From Leptospira sp. (lineage in GTDB: Bacteria; Spirochaetota; Leptospiria; Leptospirales; Leptospiraceae), in NCBI GenBank assembly GCA_016742255.1, contig JACVCB010000017.1:4459-68458 (forward strand): DNA of 64,000 bases, in the 5' to 3' direction. This document shows, in pieces, positions 53,329 to 63,990 of the stretch. A model generated the notes under the pieces. That model saw only the letters and a program-made list of their open reading frames with translations. It ran no database searches and was not told the origin of the DNA. A program made the translations under genes and the position numbers. Position 1 is the first letter of the stretch, and the number at the start of each line of letters is the position of its first letter.

Positions 53329-54243
53329 ATGAAACGTATTGTTGTGATTTTGACTCTTCTGGCAAGTTTTATTTTCGCTGAGGGACAGAAGTCCGAAGGG
53401 AAACTTAATTTTGTTTGGCCTATCCAAGGTTTGGAACTCTCCTCCCTAATCACGAGTACCTTTGGTGAATCGAGAAAAGACCACTTTCACAATGGATTAG
53501 ACATTTCCTCAGTCTTACAACCCGTTCGTTCCATGGGAGATGGATTCATTTTGTACTCTCGTTATGCGGAAGATAATCCTTTTGAGGATGAAAGAGGTTC
53601 AGGAAATATTGTCTGGATTGCACATAAAAATGGTTATGTGAGCGGTTATTACCACTTAGGTGGAACAAGGAACGAACTCGTCAAAAACCATAAACCAGTG
53701 AAGGCGGGTGATACAATTGGAATCTCAGGTAACACAGGTCACTCAACCGGTGGACATTTACACTTTGTTCTAGGAAAAGACTACGGAAAAATTTTACTCG
53801 ACCCTCTCTCCTATTTACCTCCCGTCGAAGACAATATGCCTCCTCAAATTGCCAATTTGTTCATCCATGTAGGAGAAAATTATACCAATCTAAATGATGG
53901 AGACAATATCAATGTATCCAAAGCATTTCCACTAACAGTAAGTATCATTGATGGTGGGATCAAAAATAGCCAACGAAGAGGTATCAAAGAAGTGAAATAC
54001 TTATTTAATGGTGAAACATACAAAGTGGCAAATTTTGAATCCCTTCAATTTGATGGTTCCAAGTGGAAAACAAAAGATGGCCATAGTTTTGATGATTTAT
54101 TCTTTAAAGACCGTTATTTGGTAGGAGTTTTGAATCTCAAAGCCGGCGAAAATACAATCAAAGTGCAAACAAAAGATTTTTCTGGTCATGAAGGAGAAAG
54201 AAACTTCAGTATTAACATCACAAGGATCAGTGGAGGAAATTAA
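53329..54243 (+). CDS. M23-family metallopeptidase, secreted
   Basis: 304 residues. Signal peptide MKRIVVILTLLASFIFAEG. The LytM/M23 zinc site is complete: HFHNGLDISS (His and Asp), GNIVWIAHKNGYVSGYYHLG, and GGHLHFVLG (H-x-H). A C-terminal beta domain (NLFIHVGENYTNLNDGDNIN, to INITRISGGN) follows. It should cut peptidoglycan cross-links or activate an amidase in the periplasm. It is divergent from the sigma factor gene with 45 bp between. Confidence 0.9.
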   Translation: MKRIVVILTLLASFIFAEGQKSEGKLNFVWPIQGLELSSLITSTFGESRKDHFHNGLDISSVLQPVRSMGDGFILYSRYAEDNPFEDERGSGNIVWIAHKNGYVSGYYHLGGTRNELVKNHKPVKAGDTIGISGNTGHSTGGHLHFVLGKDYGKILLDPLSYLPPVEDNMPPQIANLFIHVGENYTNLNDGDNINVSKAFPLTVSIIDGGIKNSQRRGIKEVKYLFNGETYKVANFESLQFDGSKWKTKDGHSFDDLFFKDRYLVGVLNLKAGENTIKVQTKDFSGHEGERNFSINITRISGGN

Positions 54244-54251
54244 CCCTCCAC
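54230..54251. terminator. Hairpin at the end of the M23 gene
   Basis: GTGGAGG and CCTCCAC form a 7-bp stem around an 8-nt loop that contains the stop codon. It is probably a shared terminator with the convergent synthetase gene, without a T-run. Confidence 0.4.
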
Positions 54252-54283
54252 CAAACTCCAATTCAAATATCCACGAAAGCCAA

Positions 54284-56173
54284 TCACTCGTAAAGAGCTT
54301 GGATTTGGTTTTTATATTTTTCTGTGATCACATGGCGTTTGAGTGATAACTTCGCAGTAAGCTCATCACCTACTTCAAATGGTTTTGGGATCACAATCAC
54401 ACCAACCACTCGTTCAAACGATTTAAATCCAGTTTGAGAATTAATCTTTGATTTGATCTCTGATTCCATTTTTTGGATCACATCTTTATCTTTCCAAAAT
54501 TCTTTTCCTGGCGTTGTTTCAAATCGATTTAGATTGGGATACACCATTGCACTCAAAAATTTTTGGTCCTGCCCAACAACCATACATTGGTCAATCCATT
54601 CAGATTCTAAAATTTTAGATTCAATCGGTACTGGCTCCACATTTTCTCCTCCGAGCAACACGATTGTTTCTTTGGAACGACCTACTATACGTAAGTTATG
54701 GTTTGAAGTAAATATTCCTAAGTCACCAGTATTCAACCATCCTGCTACGAGCACCTTGTTTGTTGCTTCAGGGTTTTTATAGTAACCTGCCATAACCTGT
54801 TTTCCTTTAACGTGAATTTCCCCTTTTCTTCCATACACATATTTTCCGATTTCAGTATCTAGGAAAACCTCACCAGTGTTTAAGTCGACAAGTCGTAGGT
54901 CTGTTTTGGGAAATATTTTTCCAACTGAACCAGGAATGATTTCCTCAAAGGTTCGCATGGCAAGTACTGGTGCAGTTTCTGTCATACCATAACCTTCCAA
55001 AACAGGAATACCAATCATATTGAAGAATTCATCAACATGAAATGGTAGTGCGCCTCCTCCCGATACGGAACCTCTGAGTTCTCCTCCAGTTGCATTTCGA
55101 ATTTTTGATAAAACTAAAAAGTCAAAAATAAAATATGGAAAACACACGACAAAGAATCGAATCAAATGGTAAACAAAGCGTATGATTTGTTTCCATATCA
55201 CCATTGGATGGATATCGAGTACATTCCCAGTAATGACTTGTCTTGAATGAAAAAAACGTTTCGCAAAGTACATCGAAAGTTGAAACATCTTTTGTTTGAC
55301 TAACGAAGATTTATTTAAAGTACCTAAGATTCCACCATAAATGCTCTCCCATAATCTTGGTGCAGAAGCCATAAAGTTGGGTTTTATAAATTTTAAATCT
55401 TCTTTGAGTGTACGAACACTGCTGTAATAAGTACAAGCTCCATACGATAAACTAAAGATTTCAAATATCCTTTCGAAAATATGCCAAATGGGTAAGATCG
55501 AAAGTGTTTTATCACCTTTTTTTAAACTCAATGGTAAGTTCCTCAGTTGAAACAAAATATTTCCATGAGTTAACATCACTCCCTTCGGAGTTCCCGTTGT
55601 TCCTGATGTATAAATCATTGTAAACAAATCAGATTCTTTGATCGTATTCTCTAAAAATATTTGATCAGAAGGATCTTCTTTTCTTTTTTGATTTCCTATT
55701 GTCACTAATTCCTGTAAGGTTTTGATTTTAATTTTTCTGGATTTGAGTTCTTTGTTTTGTTTTGGTGGATAAAATAAAATGATTTCTTTTAGAAATTCTA
55801 AATCTTTTTCCAACCTGATCACTTTCTCAAATGCAGTTTCATTTTCTACGAAAAGTATTTTGGATTCAGAGTGATTGAGAATGTATAATATATCTTGGTC
55901 GGTAACATCCGAAGCACGTGGTACGTCGATTGCGCCAAGGAGAGTTGTTGCAATACTCGTCTGGATCCATTCATAAGAATTGTCAGCAAAAATAGCGACT
56001 TTGTCTCTTTCTGACAAAGTTTCACTCAGTCCTAATGCCAAATGTTTTGCTTCATTTAACAATTCCATATAGGTTTTGAATTGGTAAACACCTGGACCCA
56101 ATCTGGTTCCAAACGCTTTTTTATGCCCAAATCGTTTTGGGAGATCTAGATAAAAATCTATCATGGTTCGCAT
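54284..56173 (-). CDS. AMP-dependent acyl-CoA synthetase (long-chain fatty acid type)
   Basis: 629 residues. The adenylate-forming fold is clear: FTMIYTSGTTGTPKGVMLTH (P-loop), LPIWHIFERIFEIFSLSYGA, PVLEGYGMTETAPVLAMRTF, GKIFPKTDLRLVDLNTGEVF, and the hinge LNTGDLGIFTSNHNLRIVGR followed by KETIVLLGGENVEP. It is the FadD15/ACSL-type, with a central hydrophobic patch (VYHLIRFFVVCFPYFIFDFL) that suggests membrane association. It activates fatty acids for lipid synthesis or beta-oxidation. Single gene. Confidence 0.92.
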   Translation of the reverse strand: MRTMIDFYLDLPKRFGHKKAFGTRLGPGVYQFKTYMELLNEAKHLALGLSETLSERDKVAIFADNSYEWIQTSIATTLLGAIDVPRASDVTDQDILYILNHSESKILFVENETAFEKVIRLEKDLEFLKEIILFYPPKQNKELKSRKIKIKTLQELVTIGNQKRKEDPSDQIFLENTIKESDLFTMIYTSGTTGTPKGVMLTHGNILFQLRNLPLSLKKGDKTLSILPIWHIFERIFEIFSLSYGACTYYSSVRTLKEDLKFIKPNFMASAPRLWESIYGGILGTLNKSSLVKQKMFQLSMYFAKRFFHSRQVITGNVLDIHPMVIWKQIIRFVYHLIRFFVVCFPYFIFDFLVLSKIRNATGGELRGSVSGGGALPFHVDEFFNMIGIPVLEGYGMTETAPVLAMRTFEEIIPGSVGKIFPKTDLRLVDLNTGEVFLDTEIGKYVYGRKGEIHVKGKQVMAGYYKNPEATNKVLVAGWLNTGDLGIFTSNHNLRIVGRSKETIVLLGGENVEPVPIESKILESEWIDQCMVVGQDQKFLSAMVYPNLNRFETTPGKEFWKDKDVIQKMESEIKSKINSQTGFKSFERVVGVIVIPKPFEVGDELTAKLSLKRHVITEKYKNQIQALYE

Positions 56174-56244
56174 CGATATTCCTCTTTTGGATACAAGAGT
56201 AATCGATACAAAAACGTTTGTCGTCCTCTAGAATTCTTTGAGAC

Positions 56245-57351
56245 TTATGGTTCGGAATGTTTTGATTGTTTTCGGAAATCTGTTGGCGTCACTCCCACCT
56301 TCTCTAAGAAAACACGATTGAAAGTGGATTTGGAATTAAAACCGACCGCATCGGCAATGGACAAAATGGTTCGTTCTTTGGGTTCCAATAAATAAAGTTT
56401 TGCTTCTTCGATCCTATACTGGTTGATGTAATTGTAAAAACCAAAACCATATCGTTTATGAAAGTATTCAGACAACTGTCCTGACTTCACTCCAACTAAC
56501 TCAGCCAATTTAGATAAACTTAAGTCCTCATCACAGAAAACTTTTTCCAACATCAATTCATATAATTTTTGATCGATTATTTCAATTGGAACAGAAGACA
56601 ACTTCGATTTTTCATATTTATTTTTTTGAATTGTATCACGTACATCAGAAACAAAGGGTTCCCAAAATTCACGAGTAAAAAAATAAAAATACATAAGAGT
56701 TGGCAATAGGTATGCACTCAATTTCCGAAAGAATGGAATTTGGAATCCAAAACCGATACTCCCTACCAGTAAATCCATCCAAATCAAAAGAATAAAAACC
56801 AAAGAATAAATGGCACGTTTCGTAAAAAAGACAGACAAACGTACGTTTGGTATCCATTCGCGGATTAAAAAAATTCCTACAGAAATTAAAACGGAAAGTT
56901 TGATTCCAAAATTAAGGCCAGATAATATACTTCCATATTCACTAGTTGTAATCGTGTTTAAAATTTTTAGTTTTTCTATATCTGATTCCAAGTAATATGG
57001 AATTAGGAATACAATGGAAACCAAAGAAGGTAAAAAACAAATCCCATGTAGATTGATTTTTTTCTCTAGAAATAAATTTTCTAAATAAAGATACAAAAAG
57101 GAGGCTGATAAAAATACAAATGGTATGTGGATAAAAACTATGGAAGGAAGTTGGTAATAAAATCCTGTAAACATAAAGGCTCCAGTTAACAACCATAAGC
57201 CTGTAGAAAACAAAATAAATGACCAAAGCAGATCTGATTTTTTTCGATTTTTGATGATGTTAGATAATGCCCAAATGAGGCAAAATATGGCACCAGATCC
57301 CATCCATAAAAACTCTAATAATAAAACGAGGGAAATAGATTCTGTTCCCAC
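56245..57351 (-). CDS. AraC-family transcriptional regulator with multi-pass membrane domain
   Basis: 368 residues from a GTG start, 5 bp after the dnaE stop. The first ~220 residues form about seven membrane helices (LLLEFLWMGSGAIFCLIWAL, WSFILFSTGLWLLTGAFMFT and so on). The C-terminal 100 residues are an AraC helix-turn-helix: LSKLAELVGVKSGQLSEYFH, then FYNYINQYRIEEAKLYLLEP and ILSIADAVGFNSKSTFNRVF. The membrane part probably senses an unknown signal and the DNA-binding domain acts from the membrane. This 7TM-HTH type is recurrent in Leptospira. The target genes are unknown. It may be co-transcribed with dnaE. Confidence 0.83.
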   Translation of the reverse strand: MGTESISLVLLLEFLWMGSGAIFCLIWALSNIIKNRKKSDLLWSFILFSTGLWLLTGAFMFTGFYYQLPSIVFIHIPFVFLSASFLYLYLENLFLEKKINLHGICFLPSLVSIVFLIPYYLESDIEKLKILNTITTSEYGSILSGLNFGIKLSVLISVGIFLIREWIPNVRLSVFFTKRAIYSLVFILLIWMDLLVGSIGFGFQIPFFRKLSAYLLPTLMYFYFFTREFWEPFVSDVRDTIQKNKYEKSKLSSVPIEIIDQKLYELMLEKVFCDEDLSLSKLAELVGVKSGQLSEYFHKRYGFGFYNYINQYRIEEAKLYLLEPKERTILSIADAVGFNSKSTFNRVFLEKVGVTPTDFRKQSKHSEP

Positions 57352-57356
57352 AGGAA

Positions 57357-60300
57357 TTACCCGTAAACTCTCACTTCTTCCCCAACAGTATAACGCACAG
57401 CACCTTTTCCTAATATATCTGTTAACATCTTCATCAGATCTGTTGTGATTTCAATGGAAAAATGATCGTGAGCACGTATGACTTTTTTTTCATCACCATT
57501 CCCGATTAAATGGAAAAATACAGAAGAGGCACCTCTATGAACGGAAAGTATATCTTGCAGTTTCAAAATCACATCTCGATTTTTTTCTTCCTTCATATTG
57601 ATGGTTAAATGAAGGGTTTTTTCCATTTTTTTCTCAATCGTAACGGAATTGAGCTCTTCTAGTTTATTAACTATGATTTGACCCTTTAACTCTGATTCGT
57701 CGGCATCAATCCGTTCCAAAATTCCTTTGATAAATACTGTGTTGTCTTCAGTAAAAAGATGTTTGAATTCGGCGTAAGTTTTTGGAAACGCCACACATTC
57801 AATTTCACCAGTTTGGTCTTCCAACATAAAGTTAACAAATTCTTCTTTTTTCTTTGTAAGTTTAACAACTTTTTTGGATAATACACCAGCAATTTCCACT
57901 TTAGATTTCGGTCGAACTTCCTCTAAATTTTCAATGGAAGTTGGATTTAGACTTTTGAGTTGTTCTGTGAATTTATCCAGTGGATGCCCAGACAAATACA
58001 AACCGGTTGTTTCCTTTTCTCTACGTAGAAGTTCGTCTCCGTTCCATTCAATTCCATCTTTAGGTAAATTTAAGTTTTCTTCCGTTCCACCATTTGCACC
58101 ACCAAACAAAGAAAATTGGCCTTCTTTTTCTTCAGCTTGTTTTTTGTTGGCATAGTTTAGAATGATATCTGTAGATTCAAAAATTGTTTTTCTCGTATAA
58201 CCAAAAGAATCAAATGCTCCACCTTGTGCGAGAGACTCCAAAACTTTTTTATTCGCAAGACGAGTATCTAATTTTTTTGTAAAATCACTGAGTTGTTTGT
58301 AACCACCAAGTTCATTTCGATTTTTGATGATATTTTCTGCGGCAAGTTCTCCCACCCCTTTGATGGAAGACAATCCAAATCGAACCGTTTTGTCATCTGT
58401 GATCTCAAATGAAATTCCCGATTCTCTTACATCTGGACCCAAGATTCTGATCCCCATATCTTTTGCATTATTGATGTATTTCACAACATCAGTGATCTTT
58501 GAATGGTCTCCCGATAATAAGGCAGTTAGGTATTCAATGGAATAATTCGCTTTCAGGTATGCAGTTTGGTATGTCACAAATGCATAGGCTACCGAGTGGG
58601 ATTTGTTAAAACCATACTCACCAAATTTTTCTAATTGTTCGAATAGTTCGGTTGCTAACTTTTCGTTGATCTTTTTTTCGATGGCACCTTTTACAAATTT
58701 TTCCTTTAAGGCAGGAAGTTTGGACTTATCTTTTTTAGCCATCGCCTTACGAAGAACATCCGAGTCTCCCACAGAGAATCCACCCATGATCCTTGAGATA
58801 CCCATTACCTGCTCTTGGTAAACAACAACACCATAAGTTTCGCCGAGTACTTCTGCCAAACTTTCGTGTGGGAAAATTACTTTTTTCTTTCCGTTTTTAC
58901 GATCTAAATAATCATCCAACATCCCTGATCCCATGGGACCAGGTCTATATAACGCAAGCAAGGCGGCAATTTCTTCAAATTTTTGCACCTGCGCTTTTGC
59001 AAAAAGGTCACGAATTCCTGAGGAAGAATCCAACTGGAATATACCCAACACATTCGCTTTTCGCAATAAACTAAAAGTAGCTGGGTCATCGAGTGGTATG
59101 GTATCCAAATCTAGTTTGATACCATGTCGTTTTTGAATCAATTGTGTTGCATGATGGATGGTAGTTAAGTTTTTTAAACCTAAAATATCCATTTTGATAA
59201 GTCCCACTTGTTCCGACATATTTTTGTCGTACTGTGTAACAATCGAACGCCCATCACGTCCCGGTTCACTAACCGTTGACAATGGGACAATTTCTTCTAA
59301 TGCAGTTGGTGCAATGACAACTCCAGCCGCGTGTCTTCCCACCTGACGATAGTTACCTTCTAATTTTTGAGCAATGGAAAATACTTTTTTATTGAGATCA
59401 GATTTTTCTGCGACATCACGTAAGTCTTTTGAAGTTTCAACTGCTTCCTGGATGGTAATTCCTAATTTTTTAGGAAATAACTTACTCATCTCATTCACTT
59501 CTGAAAATGGTACATTAAAAACTCGAGCCACATCTTTAATTGCCGCTTTTGCAGCAAGAGATCCAAAAGTGATGATTTGACCAACTCGGTTTTCACCATA
59601 CTTATGTTTGATGTAGTTGATCACTTCTTCGCGACGTTCTACACAAAAGTCAGTATCAATATCAGGCATATCTTTTCGATCGGGGTTTAAAAATCGTTCA
59701 AATAACAAATTATAACGAATTGGATCTACATTTGTGATTCCAAGTGCATATGCGATGATGGAACCCGCTGCCGAACCACGACCAGGTCCTACAGGGATAC
59801 CTGTTCGCCTTGCAAAATTAATATAATCTTGAACAATGAGAAAGTATCCTGCAAAATGCATATTTCGAATGGTTTGCATTTCATATTCAGTTCTTTCTTT
59901 GACAATGGGTGTGATTTCTTTGTATTTTTCCTGAATTCCTTCCCAAACCAATTTCTCTAAATAACTGTCTGTATCATACCCATGTGGTACTTCGAAAGGT
60001 GGAAGTAATGGGTTTCCAAATTGGAAATTCAAAGAACATTTATCACGAATGGCAAGTGTATTATAATATGCATCCAAATGATTGGGAAAAAGTTCCTTCA
60101 TCTCTGAAGGAGATTTTACATAAAAATTTTGATTAAACCCAAAACGCATTTCATCATCGATGTTTTTGCGCATTCCAATGCGTAATAAAATGTCCTGTGC
60201 TTCTCGATCATCTTTTGTTAAAAAGTGTGAATCATTTGTGAGAACAAGTGGGATACCAGTTCGTTTGGAAAAACCAATGACAGCTTCAGCAACAATCTTT

Positions 60301-60854
60301 TGTTCTGGAATTCCATGGTCTTGGATTTCCATATAAAAATCTTCTTTACGAAAGATCTCATGCAATCGACCAGCTAACGCATACGCCTTGTCTTCTTTGC
60401 CTTCCAGGATTTTCCGGTTCACTTCTCCTGCAAGGCAAGCTGTCAAACAAACAAGGCCTTCACTATGTCGTTCTAATAAATCATAATCGATGCGTGGTTT
60501 GCGGTAAAAACCTTCTGTAAACGAACGGCTAGCAAGTTTGATGATGTTATGATAACCAATTTCATTTTTGCATAATAAGATGATGTGATAAGCTCCACCA
60601 TCAGCAATTTCATCTAACTCGGTTTCTGCACTTCTGGAAGGAGTCACATAAAATTCACAACCAATGATGGGTTTGACTTCGTGTTTCACTGCCTCTTTGT
60701 AAAATTCGATGGCACCATACATATTGCCGTGGTCAGTGATGGCGACAGAACTCATTCCCAATTCTTTCACTCGTTTCATCAAATCACTGATTCGAATGGC
60801 ACCATCCAACATGGAATAGGTAGTGTGCAGATGCAGGTGGGCAAAATCTTCCAT
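57357..60854 (-). CDS. dnaE: DNA polymerase III subunit alpha
   Basis: 1165 residues from the ATG at 60854; the frame extends to 61052 but the family begins at [20 protein letters not shown]. It is the replicative polymerase. The PHP domain shows [13 protein letters not shown] and [20 protein letters not shown], and the catalytic palm has [19 protein letters not shown] and [20 protein letters not shown]. The tau/beta-binding end and OB-fold regions are at the C-terminus. The length is normal for a spirochaete DnaE. The usual acidic residues are retained. Confidence 0.96.
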   Translation of the reverse strand: MEDFAHLHLHTTYSMLDGAIRISDLMKRVKELGMSSVAITDHGNMYGAIEFYKEAVKHEVKPIIGCEFYVTPSRSAETELDEIADGGAYHIILLCKNEIGYHNIIKLASRSFTEGFYRKPRIDYDLLERHSEGLVCLTACLAGEVNRKILEGKEDKAYALAGRLHEIFRKEDFYMEIQDHGIPEQKIVAEAVIGFSKRTGIPLVLTNDSHFLTKDDREAQDILLRIGMRKNIDDEMRFGFNQNFYVKSPSEMKELFPNHLDAYYNTLAIRDKCSLNFQFGNPLLPPFEVPHGYDTDSYLEKLVWEGIQEKYKEITPIVKERTEYEMQTIRNMHFAGYFLIVQDYINFARRTGIPVGPGRGSAAGSIIAYALGITNVDPIRYNLLFERFLNPDRKDMPDIDTDFCVERREEVINYIKHKYGENRVGQIITFGSLAAKAAIKDVARVFNVPFSEVNEMSKLFPKKLGITIQEAVETSKDLRDVAEKSDLNKKVFSIAQKLEGNYRQVGRHAAGVVIAPTALEEIVPLSTVSEPGRDGRSIVTQYDKNMSEQVGLIKMDILGLKNLTTIHHATQLIQKRHGIKLDLDTIPLDDPATFSLLRKANVLGIFQLDSSSGIRDLFAKAQVQKFEEIAALLALYRPGPMGSGMLDDYLDRKNGKKKVIFPHESLAEVLGETYGVVVYQEQVMGISRIMGGFSVGDSDVLRKAMAKKDKSKLPALKEKFVKGAIEKKINEKLATELFEQLEKFGEYGFNKSHSVAYAFVTYQTAYLKANYSIEYLTALLSGDHSKITDVVKYINNAKDMGIRILGPDVRESGISFEITDDKTVRFGLSSIKGVGELAAENIIKNRNELGGYKQLSDFTKKLDTRLANKKVLESLAQGGAFDSFGYTRKTIFESTDIILNYANKKQAEEKEGQFSLFGGANGGTEENLNLPKDGIEWNGDELLRREKETTGLYLSGHPLDKFTEQLKSLNPTSIENLEEVRPKSKVEIAGVLSKKVVKLTKKKEEFVNFMLEDQTGEIECVAFPKTYAEFKHLFTEDNTVFIKGILERIDADESELKGQIIVNKLEELNSVTIEKKMEKTLHLTINMKEEKNRDVILKLQDILSVHRGASSVFFHLIGNGDEKKVIRAHDHFSIEITTDLMKMLTDILGKGAVRYTVGEEVRVYG

Positions 60855-61017
60855 GGCTTGGTGACATAGTAAAGCCGATGCCCCCGTACGTAAAGCGCCC
60901 CAAGGGAAGGATTTCCGATTTTTTTTGGCCCAAATTGCCAATTCCCAAACCTGCCAAATCCATCCAAGCCCAAAAACGATGGAAGGTGTCAGGGCATTAC
61001 ACAAACTGGTTTTGTCT

Positions 61018-62076
61018 ATGTCCCCATTTTCCCTACCAAAAATTAGCCCCATAACTCATGTTTTGCGAGACAAAATCCAAGAAAAAATTGATACCAAAAC
61101 AAAACCATTAGGTTCTCTTGGTGCACTCGAAACGATTGCACTTCAAATTGCAGAAATCCAAAACACTACGTCTCCAACACTCAAAAATCCGAAGTTGATT
61201 TTATTTGCAGGGGACCATGGGATCACGGAAGAACCGGTTTCCCTTTATCCAAAAGATGTCACATGGCAAATGGTCTTTAATTTTTTAAATGGTGGAGCAT
61301 GTGCTAATGTATTTGCAAAACATAGTGGGATTGAAGTTGAAGTTGTTGATGTTGGAGTGGATCATGATTGGGATGATTCCACAAAAAATCTTTTGATCAA
61401 AAAAATTCGCAAAGGTACATCCAATTTTTTAAAAACACAAGCAATGTCCAAAGAAGAATCCCACCAATGTATACAAAATGGATTCAATTTGATATTGGAA
61501 AATAAATACAAAGAAACAAATGTATTTTTATTTGGTGAGATGGGAATTGGGAACACCTCTTCTGCTTCGATGATTTTATCTCATTTAACAGACATTCCAC
61601 TTTCAAAACTGGTTGGAAAAGGAACAGGTTTAAATCAAGAAGGGAAACAATCCAAACTTCAAATTTTAGAACGGGCATTCCAAAGAACAGGAAAATTAAC
61701 GGATCCAATGGAAATTCTTTCTGAATTTGGCGGATTTGAAATCGGAATGATGGCTGGAGCGATGTTAGGTGTCGCATCCGAACAAAAACTTTTCCTTGTA
61801 GATGGTTTTATCACTACCGCTGCGTATTTACTTGCTTATCACTTAGATCCAAACGTAAAAGACTATGCAATTTTTTCTCATGTTTCTGATGAAGAAGGCC
61901 ATATCATTGTTTTGAACCACTACCAAATAAACCCATTGTTAAGACTGAATTTAAGATTGGGAGAAGGAAGTGGTGCTTTGGCCGCTTACCCACTTGTCGA
62001 ACTCAGTATTCAATTTTTAAATGAAATGGCTTCCTTTGCTGATGCAGGGGTAAGTGAAGCAGATAAAAAAGTATAA
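61018..62076 (+). CDS. cobT: Nicotinate-nucleotide-dimethylbenzimidazole phosphoribosyltransferase
   Basis: 352 residues from the ATG at 61018. CobT makes alpha-ribazole-5'-phosphate from dimethylbenzimidazole and NaMN in the late steps of vitamin B12 synthesis. Typical segments: [96 protein letters not shown] and the catalytic Glu region [16 protein letters not shown]. First gene of the cobT-cobS-cobC cluster; the 163 bp upstream have no B12 riboswitch signature. Confidence 0.94.
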   Translation: MSPFSLPKISPITHVLRDKIQEKIDTKTKPLGSLGALETIALQIAEIQNTTSPTLKNPKLILFAGDHGITEEPVSLYPKDVTWQMVFNFLNGGACANVFAKHSGIEVEVVDVGVDHDWDDSTKNLLIKKIRKGTSNFLKTQAMSKEESHQCIQNGFNLILENKYKETNVFLFGEMGIGNTSSASMILSHLTDIPLSKLVGKGTGLNQEGKQSKLQILERAFQRTGKLTDPMEILSEFGGFEIGMMAGAMLGVASEQKLFLVDGFITTAAYLLAYHLDPNVKDYAIFSHVSDEEGHIIVLNHYQINPLLRLNLRLGEGSGALAAYPLVELSIQFLNEMASFADAGVSEADKKV

Positions 62077-62079
62077 TAC

Positions 62080-62910
62080 ATGATCCGATACATTGCTCTA
62101 GAAATTCGATTGTTCTTTATTTGTTTGGCTTTTTTGACAAGAATTCCATCTCCAAGCTGGATTGGATTCAAAGAAGAATGGTTACACAACTCGATAAAAT
62201 ATTCACCTAGTGTTGGTTTACTACTTGGTAGTATACAATTTGTCTTATTCCTATTGTTCCAATTTTTATTTGGACCAACAATTGGCTTCACAATCTCTCT
62301 TGGTTTTTTACTGATCCTAACAGGAGCCTTTCACGAAGATGGATTTTCTGATTTTTGTGATGGGATCGGTGGAGGATGGAAAAGAGAGGATATTTTACTC
62401 ATTATGAAAGACAGCCGTGTTGGCAGTTTTGGTGCTGTAGGAATATGTCTTCTTGTTTTACTAAAAGTACTCGGAGCGAACGAAAGCTTTTCCTATTTCC
62501 AAAGAAAAAACCTTCCGATGATTTCGAATCTTACTAACAATTTTCATCTAATTAGCGTTTGGTTGTATTTTGTAAGTGCCCACACACTCAGTCGCTTTTT
62601 ATCAGTTTTTGTAATGAAACTTTTGCCGTATGCAAAGGAAGAAGGTTATGCCAAACCGATGGCAAAAGAAATTACTTGGCCTCAAATCCAATTTGCAAGT
62701 CTTTTGGGAGTTTTACCTTACTTGTCTCTTGCTTATCTACATCCTAATTTTTTCTTAAGTCTTTTGTGTATCATCCCAAGTTATATTTATATGGTTCGAT
62801 TGATGAAACAATGGATCCAAGGTTTTACGGGGGATTGTCTTGGAGCAGTCCAACAAGTTGTGGAAACTTGTATTTGGATTTCAGGAGTATTTATATGGAA
62901 CTTTATTTAA
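62080..62910 (+). CDS. cobS: Adenosylcobinamide-GDP ribazoletransferase
   Basis: 276 residues. This membrane enzyme joins adenosylcobinamide-GDP and alpha-ribazole to give adenosylcobalamin. It has the CobS motif [20 protein letters not shown] followed by [20 protein letters not shown], about six hydrophobic segments and [12 protein letters not shown] near the end. The start is 3 bp after the cobT stop; the 3' end overlaps cobC by 16 bp. Confidence 0.93.
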   Translation: MIRYIALEIRLFFICLAFLTRIPSPSWIGFKEEWLHNSIKYSPSVGLLLGSIQFVLFLLFQFLFGPTIGFTISLGFLLILTGAFHEDGFSDFCDGIGGGWKREDILLIMKDSRVGSFGAVGICLLVLLKVLGANESFSYFQRKNLPMISNLTNNFHLISVWLYFVSAHTLSRFLSVFVMKLLPYAKEEGYAKPMAKEITWPQIQFASLLGVLPYLSLAYLHPNFFLSLLCIIPSYIYMVRLMKQWIQGFTGDCLGAVQQVVETCIWISGVFIWNFI

Positions 62911-63488
62911 TCCGCCACCCAGAAACCATAGCACCTAAGGGAACTTGTTATGGTCGTACAGATTTTCCACTCAAATACCCAGTGGAAGATACAGCCGACT
63001 CAACCTTTTCTTATTTACCACCTAACTTTGATCATTTTATAGTTAGCCCAGCACCTCGTGCAGTCAAATTAGCAAATGCCTTACTCTCTAAATACAATCC
63101 AAATCAGAACCGATTGGATCTTGTGATGCAAACCGATGAACGTTTGTTAGAAATGAACTTTGGTGATTGGGATGGAAAACTTTGGGAAGAAATTCCAAGA
63201 AAAGAAACCATTCCTTGGATGAAAGACTTTGTGAATGCCCGAACACCAAATGGAGAAGCATTCACCGATCTAATCCAACGAGTGGATTTGTTTTTAGAAG
63301 ATTGGAAACCAAATGGGATTTTGAATCAAAAATGGGAGGAAAAAAACAATCAAAAACTAAACTCTATGATTGTTGTATGCCATTCGGGACCCATTCGAGC
63401 TATCCTATGCCGGAGCAAAGGAATTCCACATGAGGAGGCATTTAAGTCCCCAGTGGATTTTGGTTCAGTTCATAAAATTGAAATTTAA
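62895..63488 (+). CDS. cobC: Histidine phosphatase family protein, likely alpha-ribazole phosphatase
   Basis: 197 residues from the ATG at 62895, with AGGAG nine nt upstream. The phosphatase motif is [20 protein letters not shown] (R-H-P-E), then [36 protein letters not shown] and [16 protein letters not shown] with the second His. Its place after cobT and cobS points to alpha-ribazole-5'-phosphate phosphatase (CobC), which completes the nucleotide loop branch. The first conserved stretch reads RHP where many have RHG, a small variation. Confidence 0.87.
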   Translation: MELYLIRHPETIAPKGTCYGRTDFPLKYPVEDTADSTFSYLPPNFDHFIVSPAPRAVKLANALLSKYNPNQNRLDLVMQTDERLLEMNFGDWDGKLWEEIPRKETIPWMKDFVNARTPNGEAFTDLIQRVDLFLEDWKPNGILNQKWEEKNNQKLNSMIVVCHSGPIRAILCRSKGIPHEEAFKSPVDFGSVHKIEI

Positions 63489-63512
63489 GAAGGTATTACA
63501 CCTTCTTTTTTT
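63487..63512 (+). terminator. Rho-independent terminator of the cob operon
   Basis: AAGAAGGT (63487-63494) pairs with ACCTTCTT (63500-63507) around a 5-nt loop and is followed by five Ts. It begins at the cobC stop codon and overlaps the convergent gatB end, so it may serve both. Confidence 0.8.
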
Positions 63513-63990
63513 CACCTAACGGGCCTAATTTGGCAAGGATCAGTTCGTTTACCAGTTTGGGGTCAGCTTTGCCTTTTGTTTCTTTCATCACTCCACCCAC
63601 TATGGCACCTAACACACGATCCTTTCCATTTTTCCAACCTTCTACTGATTCAGGTTGGGATTCTAACACTCGAATGACAATTTCTTCCAAAGCTTTATCA
63701 TCCCGAACTACCTTGAGACCTTTTTTCTCGACAATGGATTCTGGTTGGTCTTTCGAAGTTAACATATCTTCAAAAATGGTTTTGGCAATTTTTCCTGTGA
63801 TCTCTCCTGAGTTGATGAGCTTCACAAGTTTTCCAATGCGAACTGGATCGATGGCAAATTCTTGGATGGAAATATTTTCTTTATTCACAATTCCTAAGAT
63901 TTCATCTTTTACCCAGGTGGATGTTTTTTTTGCATCCCAAAAAATTACAAGAGCCCCTTTGATGAGACTTTGAATTACCCTTTCAATTTA
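63496..63990 (-). pseudogene. gatB: C-terminal part of Asp/Glu-tRNA amidotransferase subunit B (gatB), upstream reading frame interrupted
   Basis: The reverse strand encodes the GatB tail domain: KKTSTWVKDEILGIVNKENI, FAIDPVRIGKLVKLINSGEI followed by TGKIAKTIFEDM, KGLKVVRDDKALEEIVIRVL and VGGVMKETKGKADPKLVNEL. GatB holds the glutaminase-linked kinase half of GatCAB, which makes Gln-tRNA (and Asn-tRNA) by transamidation. Going upstream, a TAA at 63988-63990 closes this frame, and TGA and TAA at 63983-63985 and 63975-63977 close the other two, so it is not joined to a catalytic part inside the window. The only good start in frame is a GTG at 63888. It could be a stand-alone GatB/YqeY-domain protein, a broken gatB or a sequence error; which one cannot be decided here. 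Confidence 0.6.

Noticed and set aside
60855..61017. Possible cobalamin riboswitch ahead of cobT
   Set aside because: The stretch is only 163 bp and has no B12-box-like sequence or matching long structured leader; no evidence supports it.
60855..61052. N-terminal extension of DnaE
   Set aside because: The extra 66 residues precede the conserved PHP start, have no family match and overlap the divergent cobT start.
63924..63931. Programmed frameshift at the run of eight A (reverse strand) to rescue gatB
   Set aside because: All three frames are closed between 63975 and 63990, so a shift at this run cannot restore a long frame.
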